Shown one piece after another: positions 34,034 through 45,447 of a DNA stretch of 64,000 bases (within the stretch, counting starts at the first letter, position 1; each line of letters opens with the position of its first letter). The notes below the pieces were generated by a model, which searched no databases, was not told the origin of the DNA, and saw only the letters and a program-made list of their open reading frames with translations. This DNA is from Volutella citrinella (taxonomy: Eukaryota > Ascomycota > Sordariomycetes > Hypocreales > Nectriaceae): positions 4,402,001 through 4,466,000 of the forward strand of contig JAWZSP010000005.1 of NCBI GenBank assembly GCA_034401135.1, written 5' to 3'. The position numbers and the translations under genes are program-made.

Positions 34034-35805
34034 TCACACAGGAGTCACCTTGATCCACAAGTCGGGCTTCATCCACGTCTGAAACGTCTTCATCGTGTTC
34101 GGGTCCCAGTCCCGCAGCACATCCTCCTTCTTACCGTGCAGCGCGAGGTCGAAATTGAACAGCGTGTGCGTCATGATGAGCCGCATCTCCAAATAAGCCA
34201 AGTTCTTGCCGATGCAGCCGCGCGGTCCGACATTAAACGGCTGCGACGCGTGCTGCCTGTCTGCGGCGTACCGCTCGTCCCGCTCGGGCAGCCATCGCTC
34301 GGGCACAAAGTCGTAGGGGTCGGCGAAGTTGAGCGGCGAGTGCGTGGCCACCCAGGGCGCCACGCCGACCATTGTGCCCGGCGCGACCCAGCTGCCCGCG
34401 ATGGTTGCGCCGCCGGGGGGCACCTCGCGCAGGATGTTGGTCGGGGCGGGCGACGAGAGGCGGAGGGCCTCGCTGATGGTGGCGTCGAGGTAGGGCAGGC
34501 GGTCGGTGACGGTCGCCCAGCTGATGTCGTCGGCGCTGTCAAAGGAACCACGCACCTCGTCGACCAGGCGCGAGTACACGGCGGGATGGGTGCAGATGTA
34601 CAGCGTCCAGGCCGTGATGAGGCCGGCCGTGGTCTCGCTGCCCGCGCTGATGAGCAGCACCATGTTCATGATGATCTCGGCCTCGCTCAGGCCCTTTGCC
34701 GACTCGGCGTTCTTCTGGATGTGGTAGATGATGTCCTTGTGGTCTCGCGCCGTGCCCGCCGCCAGCCGTGCCAGCGTCTTCTCGCGCGAGTTTGCAAAGT
34801 GAACCATGCGCCACTTGGCCGCGCTCGCCGGCGTGAGCAGCTTGACGAGCCACTTCTGCAGCAGCGTGTCGACGCCGCCGATGCGTCGCATGGCCTGCAT
34901 CCACGACGCCGAGTGGAAAACGTTGATGACTGACGTCGCCCACTCCGTCTTGGATCCGGAGTCCAGACAGCCAAAGGGCTCGGCAAAGGCCAGGTCGCCT
35001 ACCAGGTCAAATGTAGTAAACGTGAACCAGTCAGCCACATTGGCGGGCTTCTTCTCGTCGGCGTGTTTGCGCAGCGAATCCATGAGCTTGTCGACGTGCT
35101 TCTGGATGATGGACTCTTGCTGCAGTAGCGCCGTGTTGGAGAAGGGGTATGCCAGAGCCCGTCGCTGACGCCGGTGGTTGGCGTTGTCGGCCATGCTGAT
35201 GCCCGTCTGGCCCTGCATGCCCGACACGGCGCCGATGAATATCTTGCCCTTTTCCATGCTGCCGCCCTGGATGTCTTTCTGTTTGAGAAGTGTTAGCCAT
35301 CGCATTCACCATTTAGCACGGGGGTAGATGGAGATGCATGGCACTTACGCGAGTTCCATAGATGTCGTTCCAGCTGTCAGGGCCAATGTAGCTCAGCTCA
35401 TTTGGCCCTACTCTCACCACCTCGCCTATTGGTGATTAGTTTGCATGTCTCTTTTATCGAGTGGCCTGGAGCAAGTACCGTATCTATCATGCAGCTTCTG
35501 AAAGTACACATGCTGGTCGCCCTTCATCAGGCTCAGCGCAACCGGCAGCTCGCTCAAGCTGTTGAAGACTGGGCCCGGAAACTTGCTGAGCGGGTGCAGA
35601 TGGCGTCTCGAGATGTAGAACGCCGTAAACGACAACGTGAGCTGGCAACGAACGTCATGTTAGTTGGGTCTTCCACGAGAGCTAGAGTCCAGGTGCCACG
35701 TACAACCACGCCGATGGCCACAGCCAACGAAGAGAGAGAGAGCTGGGAAGCGCTCAGTAGAGGCCCAATCCTCCCCAACTCCATAGCGGTAAACAGGCTA
35801 GCCAT
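34034..35805 (-). CDS. cytochrome P450 monooxygenase
   Basis: Heme-thiolate monooxygenase anchored in the ER, 528 aa. Exons are 35805-35704, 35641-35479, 35425-35349 and 35278-34034; introns are 62, 53 and 70 nt, phases 0, 1, 0. The N-terminal anchor spans about residues 20-45 (LSLSSLAVAIGVVLTLSFTA) and is followed by the proline hinge KFPGPVF. The I-helix is LLISAGSETTAG, the K-helix ExxR is EALR, and the heme loop is FNVGPRGCIGKNLA with the axial Cys near residue 469. Overall it resembles trichothecene-type C-15 hydroxylases (CYP65-like), from memory. It starts 1.8 kb from the divergent ABA3-like gene, suggesting a shared pathway. Confidence 0.9.
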
Positions 35806-37626
35806 GATGGTGGTATTCAAGCATAAACGACGGACAGCCACTATGCCAAGGACATTTTGCTCACAGGGCGCTGATATATACGGCCCCCCCGAACCATTGC
35901 TCCACGGAAATGGATGGGATTCCGGCTTGCACCGATTGGACAGCAATTATCGCACAGTGCAAAGCTTTGTGTCGACTTGTTGGTCGTGATCCCCTCACCG
36001 TATAGGCGTATACGTATAACTGCCTTTTCGCCCGCACCCTCCCGCACCCTCCTCCCCTCAGCCCCGACTGTTGTAAAAGCTTATTTGAAGGATTCCTGTG
36101 CGAATCAAACCCAGTTTCCGCATCCCTGCCGCCCGCACACACCTGGCGACTTAATCACGAACCGTGGGGTCCGTCGTATTGCAGATCTCGGGCCCCCTCA
36201 CTAGTCACCGTGACGGAAGGGATCGGGCGAGATCCTGGTAGTTGAGTAGGCAAAGGCGGTGCCGGGGCGTGCTACCGTTACTAGCGGGAAAGCGCCAAGA
36301 CCCTGCATATGGCGTCCAAGCCGCCCGGATAAGACGGGGACGCCGGGCGGCGCCGGGATGATGCAGTGTGGGGGGCCGTATTCCTTCGCCCGTCGACGGC
36401 ACTAATTTGCCGTGGGCGTTCGTCAGCCCCCATGGGGAAACGACACAGACCCATTAGAAATGCCATATTCGCTTTAGAATATGCATGAACTATACCTCTC
36501 CGTAAGCATCGAGGGCGGTCCGGGCTAGAACGGAGCTGCCGGCTGCCCTATTGGGTGGTCCTCGATGAAACAAACCGGCAAGAATTCAGACTGTGGCGTA
36601 AAACGGCGAGAGAACAAATCTTTGGTTCGGATTGATAAGCAGTAGAAGCGGTAGAAGAAGTGCAGAAGCTGAACCCGCTGCAGCATCAGTCATGAGACTA
36701 TTTTTATCCTCGCATTCCTTTGCTAGCCTGGCGTCGGCTTAGATCAACAAGACGAAACACCAAAGCGCGACTTGACCAGGCGCTATTTACAAGTACTTGA
36801 AATGTTAGCGTCTACTAAAAAGCTGCCAGGGCTGTCATATTGGGCAAATTCGGTCTCAAGGCTTCCAATATAAAGACGAGGCTGCAAGAAGTAGTCACAG
36901 TCCAAGAAAAGCATTTCAAACTACTAGTAAGCAGGGTTGCAAACTGTCTGGTGTGATGTGGCTCTTTGTAGAGGGGCAGTTTGCTCGGACTTCAACTAGA
37001 GTGATCAAGGTCACTTTTTATCCGGGCCCCATATTGGCTTACATCCCTGTATATCACGCAACTGGCACCTTCCGGCAGGCAAAAGGGATATAGAGTACAG
37101 ACTAGAGACCTATGATATGGTAGCGTGAGCAGGATGTACAGCACTGAACCACTTTGGCACAGTTCCAACCCTTGAGACCTGTAATTTTGTAGCTCGCGTG
37201 TGAGTAGACCCATGTCACCCCTGGTTAAATTTGCCTCGAGATGGGACCGTGGAGTACCACTGGGACATGTGAAGTTAAGACTACGTCTAGTTCAGGTTGA
37301 GTTGTTGGGGCTAGTGTGTCGACGCCGTCCTCGGCGGGGGCCGGGGGGCGGAAACAGACGAGTAGTATTGGTATTATCGAATGAGTAGAGGTCCTAGCTG
37401 TCTGAGAGATATATGTACTTAAGAACCAAGAGTCCAGTTAATGCTAGACATGATTTTCTGGTAGTAATTACATTCAAGCGACTTTGAAAGCCGCCTTTCT
37501 TTCTTCAAACCCCACAAGCACACCTAGGGCCAGTTCCTGTTGCTATTTCCCTCCAATCCCTTCTTGATACATTGAATCTTTCCCCTCTTTTCCATCGCCA
37601 AGCTTTTCGAGGCCCCTTGTCTCAAG
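35806..37626. other. divergent promoter region of the putative cluster
   Basis: About 1.8 kb between the leftward P450 and the rightward ABA3-like gene. It becomes AT-richer from about 36450 to 37600. No gene recognised. A shared bidirectional control region is likely but no specific site can be named. Confidence 0.45.
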
Positions 37627-39078
37627 ATGGGCGCCAAGTCTCGTGACGCCTGGTACTACCCACCAGACATTGCCCACGACCTTGACAGCGTCGCTGGGCT
37701 GAGCGATGCCACGAAGCAGGAGATCTATGCCTGTGCCTGGGAGTACACGCGGTGCGTGATCCCTCAGTACACCAACTGGAAGCGATACATTGGATTCATG
37801 CGGACCATCATCATTGGCATCGTGGCCGAGTTCAAGGGGGACATGGTGGACGTGGTGGCGAGCGACAACATCATGGGATTGTCGCTGAGCCAGGTGCTCG
37901 CAGATCTTTTTGAAGGGACGCCGTGGCACGAGTCCATGACACGCGAGTACAAGTCGTTCCTCCTCATCACGTCACACAAAGTGAGCGAAAAGAGGCACGG
38001 CGAGCTGTTCCGGCGCTACGTCAACAGCCTGGCCAAGTCTCCGCGCCAGTGGTTCCGCATCCGCGACTGCGACGCCCTCGCGCGCTTCTCGATGCTGGCC
38101 GCCCTGGCCTGCTGCGACATGGACCACGTGGCCATCACCGACGACCAGCTGGAGCTGCTGGCCGAGATTGGCGACGTGCAGTACGACGCCGTGGCCTTCT
38201 TCAAGCACCGCAGCGAGGGCGAGACCAACAGCACGTTTGCGTACGTGCCCCAGGAGATCCGCACCGAGGCCTTCCGTGTCGCGCGCGAGATGCTCTGGGC
38301 CATTGACGTAGCCTACGCGCGCAGACCCGAGGGCGTGCCGCTGATGAACTTTGTGCGCTACTTTGGCGGGCCAATCCACATGATGATGCGTCGCTACCGG
38401 TTCGTCGAGGAGGGCCTGACTATCGGCCAGACGGAGAACAGCGCCGTCGTGGACCAGACGCGGCGCAACTTCAAGCTGTGGAATCGCGTCGACGCCGACG
38501 GCAATGCCAACCATGTCTCGGCGCGTGATGCCCGTGGCACCGAGGCCCCCGGCGCAGACGAGTACCGTGCGCTGCTCAAGGTCAGCGATGAGTTCATGTT
38601 CCCCGAACTCGCGGGCTATCTCGAGGCTGCCGGCCGGCCTGACTGCAACCGCTGTCGTTATCGTTCTTCGTACGGCGCCAAGAGGGTACACTCGTTTGGT
38701 GGCGTCGAGATGTGCGTGGGCTGTCGGGCCATGTGGCGCGGCTACGTCGAATCCCTCCCACAGCGAGTGCTCGAGACGTTTCCCGGTGTTGAGCTCAAGG
38801 AACCGCCCTGCCCAGGAGGCACACGCGGCAGGGCGGAGGCGAGAGCCGCGAGACAGCTGCAGGACGAGGTGACGGATGGCTACACTGCGTCGACTGGGCT
38901 GGTGGACGACTTGACGGACGCCTTGTCGTCGACCAGCGAGAGCTCCGGGCCTCCCACCGACGACGACACGCCGACACTGGACAAGGGTGAAAAGGGCGTG
39001 GACGGGGCGGTGCTGGGCTGGGACCTGGAGGCACTATCGCAGACTGTCAGTGTTGGCGTTGTTGATAAGCTAGACTAG
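37627..39078 (+). CDS. ABA3-like protein (alpha-ionylideneethane synthase family candidate)
   Basis: Single-exon, 483 aa. It lacks the DDxxD and NSE motifs of classical terpene cyclases. Blocks such as WYYPPDIAHDLDSVAGL, YTRCVIPQYTNWKRYIGFMR, PRQWFRIRDCDALARFSML, GETNSTFAYVPQEIR and GGPIHMMMRRYRFVEE match what I recall of fungal proteins annotated ABA3. These resemble Botrytis BcABA3, an unusual sesquiterpene synthase converting farnesyl diphosphate to alpha-ionylideneethane. Residues about 340-366 hold two CxxC pairs (CNRCRY and CVGCRA), a possible metal site. The acidic Ser/Thr-rich tail after residue ~400 looks disordered. P450 genes on both sides, as expected for oxidation of the scaffold, support a biosynthetic role. 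Family identity is from memory. Confidence 0.68.
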   Translation: MGAKSRDAWYYPPDIAHDLDSVAGLSDATKQEIYACAWEYTRCVIPQYTNWKRYIGFMRTIIIGIVAEFKGDMVDVVASDNIMGLSLSQVLADLFEGTPWHESMTREYKSFLLITSHKVSEKRHGELFRRYVNSLAKSPRQWFRIRDCDALARFSMLAALACCDMDHVAITDDQLELLAEIGDVQYDAVAFFKHRSEGETNSTFAYVPQEIRTEAFRVAREMLWAIDVAYARRPEGVPLMNFVRYFGGPIHMMMRRYRFVEEGLTIGQTENSAVVDQTRRNFKLWNRVDADGNANHVSARDARGTEAPGADEYRALLKVSDEFMFPELAGYLEAAGRPDCNRCRYRSSYGAKRVHSFGGVEMCVGCRAMWRGYVESLPQRVLETFPGVELKEPPCPGGTRGRAEARAARQLQDEVTDGYTASTGLVDDLTDALSSTSESSGPPTDDDTPTLDKGEKGVDGAVLGWDLEALSQTVSVGVVDKLD

Positions 39079-40221
39079 ACCGTGACAAATGTTCCATGAA
39101 TTGAACTCAAAAGTTGCCGTGCAAATCAATGCGAGCCAAACACACATCAGCTTTCTGGCTCGTGCATTGCGGGGGACGTCCCAACTCCCACGGCATGCTG
39201 GTGCCGTCGCGCCGAAGGAAAAAGGAATACGGCTCCATGCGTCATCCCAGCCGCCCGGCGTCCCTGGCCTGACTTACCTTACAGTACTGAACCCTGGCCG
39301 CCAGGGCGCCATGTGCGGGGTGGGCCCTGGCGCTAATTGTTAGTCAGCCAGGTTAGTATAATGCTACAGGCCAAGGGTTGGAAACGTGGACCAGGACTGT
39401 AACCAAGTCTCCGGTCTCTTTGTAGAGTTTCTTTCTAATGTGATTTGGTAAATCCTTCGGCAGCAATATGAAGATCACTATCGGAACATGTGCAGCACTG
39501 TAATTGCCACTTGTGCGACAATCTTCTTCCCAAGTTCAGCAACCCTTGAGACCTGTGCATTGAATTGAGGCTTTTCGCTGGGTCCGTTCCACTCCCCCGT
39601 GGGGGCCGAACGAACACCGCCCGCCCGCAGTAGGGCGGCTTCTCCAAGTCCAAGGTTCAGGGCTAGGGATCCTCCCAGAGCTTATTCCGCCCAATCAAGC
39701 AATCACGTTGTCAGATATTCGGGCCGGGCGATTGGACAGCTCGGGCTATCGTTTGAATCGTGCCATCAACCAAGTCAACCTCCGATGCTACCAGGGGTCG
39801 GGCGTTGCAGGCGGGTGCAAGATCGGCGCCGCACATCTGTAGTCAGCCTTCTTGATAATCAAGCGGCCATCCACCACTGTCGGACTAGCAACCACGCGGT
39901 CTAGACAAGTGGGCCTGTTGATATCCTCCGCTGCGCTTTACCGATTACCCAATCTAGGCGGTAGTCTCCGAGAGCTGGTCGAACCTCCATAACCCCGGCA
40001 TTACCACAGGGCTGTTCCTGCGTGTTAATCGCCTGCACAGTCTGCACAGTAAAGAATTGACACGGAAGCAGGGAGGGGGGGTGATGGTAGGGGGGTGTTG
40101 AACAATGGCTGATATATAGGTCGGTGAAGGGGTATTGGGTCTTCGCACGGGCGTGGCAGAGTTGACACTCGCCCCCATCTCTTTGAATCGTTTCGCTCTC
40201 TCCGTCGTCAACCACGCCGGC
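39079..40221. other. intergenic region
   Basis: About 1.1 kb between two genes on the same strand. No conserved frame. It runs into a minisatellite at its right end. Confidence 0.45.
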
Positions 40222-40370
40222 GAGCAGCTGAACACGGAGCAGCTGGACATAAAGCAGCTGAACACCAAGCGGCTGGACACTGAGCAACTGAACATCGAAC
40301 AGCTGAACACCGAGTAGCTGGACATTAAGCAGGTGAATACCGGCAGCCAAACACCGAACAGCCGGACAGA
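40222..40370. repeat. 15-bp minisatellite upstream of a P450 gene
   Basis: About ten degenerate tandem copies of a 15-bp unit, GAGCAGCTGAACACC and variants with GCTGGAC. The array ends about 10 bp before ATG 40380. In one plus frame the units read as a five-residue repeat (EQLNT/EQLDI), but that frame stops at 40317 and is not in frame with a gene. It probably lies in the promoter or 5' UTR of the P450. Confidence 0.8.
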
Positions 40371-40379
40371 GCCACCATC

Positions 40380-42300
40380 ATGTGGTCCGCCATACTCGCC
40401 GTGGTGACTGCCGCCTCGGGCGTCGAGGGAGCCTCCTCCCCCAATGCCACGAGTTGGAGCATTCCGACGCTCAACGACATCGCCGGCTTCGTGCCAGGTC
40501 TTCAAGTCCAAGACTTCTCGTCCTCCGGCAAGGTCGCGGACTACCTCAGCAATCGCCTTGCCCTCGGCCAACAGCTGTGCCAGGACGGCTGCCGGATCCA
40601 ACACCTAGCCGCCGTCCTGCTCCTGGCCACCGTGACATGGTACCTCATCACCGGCATCCTCGCGTGGCGACGCCTCAGTCACGTCCCCGCCGTCTCGTGG
40701 GTGTGTAACTTCTCCTACCTCTGGCTCGCGCGGACGACGTACAGCGGCAGGCAGTACTGGGTGCACCGCGAGCTGCACCAGAAGCACTCCAGCCCCCTCC
40801 TGCGCATCGGCCCCAACGAGGTCATGACGGACGACCCGGAAATCGTGCGCAAGATCAGCGGAGCCCGCAGCGGCTACCCCCGCTCCGACTGGTACACCAC
40901 CGGCCGCTTCAACCCCTACCACGAGAACATGTTCACCGTCCTCGAGCCCAAGGCCCACACGCAGTTCAAGTCGCGCGTCGCCCACGCCTACTCCGGCCGC
41001 GAGATTCCGGACCTGGAGCGCGGCGTCAACCAGCAGGTCGGCACGCTCCTGCGCGTCATGCGCGAGCGGTACGCGACCCCAGGCAAGCTGCTCGAGCTGG
41101 GCGTCTTCTCGTGCTACTTCACCATGGACGTCATCACCCGCCTGGCCTTTGGCGAGGAGTTTGGCTACATGAAGGCCGAGAAGGACCACTACCGCTTCCT
41201 CGGCGGCGTGAGGGACCTCTGGCCCCAGATGTCGACCATGGCCGACGTCCCGTGGATCCGGGCCTTTCTCTTCTCCAAGCCCTTCTTGAAACTGTTTGGC
41301 CCCAAGCCGGGTGACAAGGAAGGATTCGGTGCCCTGATGGGGTTGGTTCACCCTTGCTTTGCCATACGCGATCTTTGGATCAAGGTTGCTGACTGCTGTT
41401 ATCCAGTGTTGCCGAAAAGTACGTCGGAAAGCGCTTCGCCGACGGAGCAGAAGAAAAGAAGGACATGCTTGTACGTATCCGTCTCCCGTAAACGTGACGC
41501 CGCTCTGCTGGCCATGTTGCTGATTCAAATCAGGGGTCGTTCATCAATCACGGCCTGACCCAGCAGGAGTGCGAGGTCGAGGGTCTCTTCTCCATCATCT
41601 CCGGCACCGAGAGCACTGCCTCGACGATTCGGTGCATCTTGCTGCATGCCATAACCGCACCTCATGTCTACACCAAGCTTAAGGAAGAAGTCAAGGCGGC
41701 TGTCAAGGATGGACTAGCGTCGGAGCCCATCACTGTTGAGGAGGCCAAGAAGCTGCCCTACCTCCAAGCCGTCATCTACGAGGGACTCCGCATGCGCACC
41801 CCCCTTCTGGGACTGTTCCCCAAGATCGTCCCGGCTGGCGGCGACACGTTCCACGGCAAGTTCCTCCCCGCAGGCACCGCCATTTGCACCAACACGTCCT
41901 CTCTGCTGCGGTCCAAGGCCATGTTTGGGGAGGACGCGGCCGTCTTCCGGCCTGAGCGCTTCATGGAGCTGGAGCGGGAACAGAGGACCGTCATGGAGCG
42001 CGACACGGAGCTCGCCTTTGGATCGGGCCAGTGGCAGTGCGTGGGCAAGACGATTGCCTTTATGGAGATTAATAAGGTCGTGTTCGAGGTATGGACTCTC
42101 TCTCTCTCTCAGTCTTGCATGGGACGACGTCAGCAATCCATGGGATATTCGCCTGTTTGACTTGTAGCTGACTTACCACTCTGCAGGTCTTCCGAAACTT
42201 CAATTTGCAGCTGGCAAGCCCCCTCACGCCGTGCGACGTGACCAGCTATGGCATTTTCCTCGAGTCCAACATGATGGTCAAGGTCGAGGATGATCTTTGA
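40380..42300 (+). CDS. cytochrome P450 monooxygenase with long N-terminal extension
   Basis: 564 aa. Exons are 40380-41341, 41407-41470, 41534-42088 and 42187-42300; introns are 65, 63 and 98 nt with matching phases. The I-helix is SIISGTESTAS, ExxR is EGLR, and the heme loop is FGSGQWQCVGKTIA with the axial Cys near residue 511. Overall it resembles the pisatin demethylase/benzoate hydroxylase-like P450s (PYHENMFTVLEPKAHTQFKS). The membrane anchor (AAVLLLATVTWYLITGILAW) starts only near residue 80. It is preceded by a segment that itself looks like a short signal sequence (MWSAILAVVTAASGVEGASS), unusual for microsomal P450s. It shares strand with the ABA3-like gene 1.3 kb upstream. Confidence 0.9.
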
Positions 42301-43801
42301 ACGTCTTGCGACATGTCGAAATAGAACATCTTTGTTTGTTATTGCAATCGCGGAAGACCCGAGAATGTGTCAAGAAGAATAGCCTGAGAGAGCGAAATGA
42401 TTGTCAAAATCCGCCTGGTAGCGGTGAGGGTCGGCGTCAGATGGCTCCGAGTGGGGACGGAGGAGGAATAAGCGCCCGGAGATGGGCTGGATGATTCTTA
42501 GGCGGGCAGGCTCGGTCAGGCGTTCCCGTCTTTGGCAATATGCTTTGTAGTTCGCGCGTGGTTCCAACCTAGAATCCTTGCAGAATACCAATATGATAAC
42601 CCAAGAACCGTCTCAGGCAGCCAAGGAAGGACATTTGCAAGGGCCAAGGAAACAGCCAAAGTCGCTGCGCAGTCGACTGCTTGCAGGATGCCTGTGAATA
42701 CCATCACCGGCAAATTAGTGCCTGCCCAGGGATCTAGCCGTCTTTGGTGTGGTGTGGCCCTGTCGCTGTTTATCGTACGGAAATAGGCAAGAGCGGGCGG
42801 CTCGGCTTCCTCTTGATCGTTTCAAAGTCCCACACGCTGATGGCCATGGAAGATAAAAACAGCCACGGGAAGGATCTTTCGTCGGTCGAGTGAGACCGAA
42901 TGCTCCTGAATTTAAGCCACAAATACTGCACCCAATGCTAATGCAGAGAAGGAGGGCCTTTGGCGTAGCATGACTCCTGCGACCACCAGATCTTGTCCCC
43001 GTTCACCAGCGGCTGTTTGGACTTTGGCTTGAACATCCATGCATGTCAGCGTCCGTTGTCAGCAGAGCCAAGTGGGGAAGGAAATCTAGAAGCGCAGCAG
43101 GTCAGCCCTACAATTATTGCCGAGGCAACTCACAGATCCCTCGAGCTGCGGCCTCCAAGCTCCGAGGGCATCCACTAAATTTCCCCTGAACAGACATTTT
43201 CATCTTGAAGCTCCCCTGCCACAGTCTCGGTATCAGTGCCAGTGTCAGACGGCACAATCAAGCCCGAACGGACCTTTGGGACCATCGCTTCAGGGATCCA
43301 CGCGATAATTTCGCTGTCGATCCCACTGAGCCCCAAGTGGGTTCCTGAAACCCCTAACAGCGAAAGACACCCCGGGAAAAAAAGCCCCGGTCGCCTTGGT
43401 CCAATCAGCACCCAGGGCGATGGTCAGCTCCGACAAGTGCCGTCGGATGCAAGGGATTCTCGTAATATGTCCCACTGCCACTCGGGCCACAGGTAAGACA
43501 AGCCAGGCACAGATAGATGCGAGTAAGCGACCCACAAGGCTGCCGGACTGTTGGTTTGCGAGAATCTTTGTTGGTTCAGCAGCGCGCACAGAAGCCAAGA
43601 TTGTTCAACGACATGTCACGATGAGACAAAAGACGATCAGTGGAGAGTGCCATCACGGCGAGGCACTTGATGAATATTAAAAGTATCTTGACTGGAAACT
43701 AAACCAATGTCGCTTGCGCCAAACACAACCCATTTCCCCGACTTTGCACCGAAGCGTGCGCGAGGTTGACTGATTCCCGTGCTGCATTCTTGTTTGCTTG
43801 C
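42301..43801. other. convergent intergenic region
   Basis: About 1.5 kb between the 3' ends of the P450 and the GPI-type protein gene. Only short frames without motifs. Nothing recognised. Confidence 0.45.
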
Positions 43802-44359
43802 TTAGAGCATGGCGACGACGGCGAGGCCAGCGGCGGCAGCGACACCAGCAGCAGCCAGGCCCATGCCGGACGAGTGGGCGGCGGCGTTCTTGTCATTCTT
43901 CTTGTCGTCCGTCTTGGTCGAGTCGGAGCCGGAGCCGGAGCCCGTCTTGGCGGCGCCCGTCTCGGAGGCGAGCTTGAACTCCTTGCAGTTGGTGGCGCCG
44001 AGGATGGCGGTGGGCATGCTGTCGAAGATGGACTTGAACTCGGGCACGTCGGAGCAGGCGGCGACGACCTTTGTCATCTTGTCGCTGTTCTTGCTGTACC
44101 AGCTGGTCATGGAGCCGATCCACTTGCTGAAGTCGTCGGCGGCGGCGCCCGTCACCTTGGGGATCTCGCAGCCCGTGATGGAGGCCAGGGCCGTCTCGGT
44201 GGCCATGAAGGAGAGCACGGCCGAGTCGGGGGTTGGCACGCTGCCGAGGTCGCCGACAAGCTCGGTGGCTGCCTTGGCGCACTCGGCGAGGTCGCGCTCG
44301 CCGAGGTCCTTGGAGGCGGCGACGAGGCCGGCGAAGAAGATGATTTGCTTGGGGTGCAT
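43802..44359 (-). CDS. secreted, probably GPI-anchored surface protein
   Basis: Single-exon, 185 aa. A short hydrophobic N-terminus (MHPKQIIFFAGLVAASKDLG) acts as a likely signal peptide. A compact helical domain with four cysteines follows (AECAKA, TGCEIP, AACSDV, TNCKEF). Then comes a Ser/Gly/Thr/Lys linker and a C-terminal hydrophobic tail (GLAAAGVAAAAGLAVVAML) preceded by small residues (AHSSG), typical of a GPI-attachment signal. It resembles fungal infection-structure or GPI-anchored surface proteins, but I cannot place it in a named family with certainty. The start was chosen because the signal peptide begins exactly there. Confidence 0.75.
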   Translation of the reverse strand: MHPKQIIFFAGLVAASKDLGERDLAECAKAATELVGDLGSVPTPDSAVLSFMATETALASITGCEIPKVTGAAADDFSKWIGSMTSWYSKNSDKMTKVVAACSDVPEFKSIFDSMPTAILGATNCKEFKLASETGAAKTGSGSGSDSTKTDDKKNDKNAAAHSSGMGLAAAGVAAAAGLAVVAML

Positions 44360-45447
44360 GGTGAGAGATGTGATGTGGTGAGAGAGAGATTTGGTGAGAT
44401 GTAGATGCGGACTGCTGAGTGAGTGCGGAAGTGAATAAGTGAGTGTGTGTGAGGGAGCGAGTAGTGATGGATTGGAGGAGAACGGGAAGCCTCTTATTTA
44501 TCACCATCGACAGAACAGCATTCTTCCTTCGGCATCCCTCCTTCAGCATCCATCCATCCACCATCCATCATGTCCCAAAACACCTAGCGCAAGCCCCCCC
44601 GGACCAGGGTGCCGTCGAGGGCGTTTGATAATGCGGCCACGCCTTTCAGCTCCCCACCTCAGCCCTGGACCCTAAGCCAGAACGGCGTCAATAGCCAGCT
44701 GCGAGCAGCCGTGGGCGTCTGACCGTCAGCACCGTCCAGCGCGGTCTAAAAACGCCCCGATCAGCCCCAGCGCCCAGCTGGCAGCCGGCTGAAGGCGAGG
44801 GAGGGCACTGTTTCGGCCGTCCGAGGCTGACATTGGTCTTTGGTGGTCTCTAATTACTGTCTGGGAGGATGCACCATCGTCCGAGGCTGACACGCTCTTT
44901 GGTCCTCTCGTCATCAGCATCCTGGCGCTCTACTGTCAAGAGTACCTTATGCACTAAAGCACTACTAGTAATTGAGTACCTGACTGAGGACCTCGCAGTG
45001 GTGCCCCCTTTGAGTCAGCGGCCGACGTCCCGACTCGCTACGGAGCTGCGGCGCCGTCCAACAGTACCGCCGCCACTCGCCGTCGGTGGCTGCGCCGTCA
45101 CCACAGGAAAGCAAACCTTGACATTAACCTTGTTTTTCCCGACGCCACTGTCCGTCTTCAGATTGCAGTTATTTATTATTACTACCGACTAAAATAATTA
45201 CCTGGTCCAGCTACGTGAAACCAAAGCCCCTGCCCTTGGCCGCTTCTGTTCTAGAGCCATCTCTTCAAACGGTCAGATTCCAACACCAAAGTCCCAACCG
45301 TTCGTCGCCAAGGCATAATCAACCTCCTGTCCATGCTGATGCACTCCATTCTTGGCGTCCTGTCGTTTCCCGGTCGCTGGGGCTGTGGCCAAGAGCATGC
45401 ATGGGGCAGTCCACCAAAGTTCATGTCAGATGGAGATGCCCCTTGCA
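44360..45447. other. intergenic region
   Basis: Holds the promoter of the GPI-type gene at its left end. The rest lies downstream of the rearranged dehydratase gene. No conserved frame. Confidence 0.45.
44494..44501 (-). promoter_or_regulatory. TATA-like element of the GPI-type gene
   Basis: On the minus strand, GATAAATAAG lies about 140 nt upstream of ATG 44359. Role inferred from position and composition only. Confidence 0.35.

Noticed and set aside
37972..38691. 239-codon frame antisense to the ABA3-like gene
   Set aside because: Fully inside a well-supported gene on the other strand and shows no recognisable domain.
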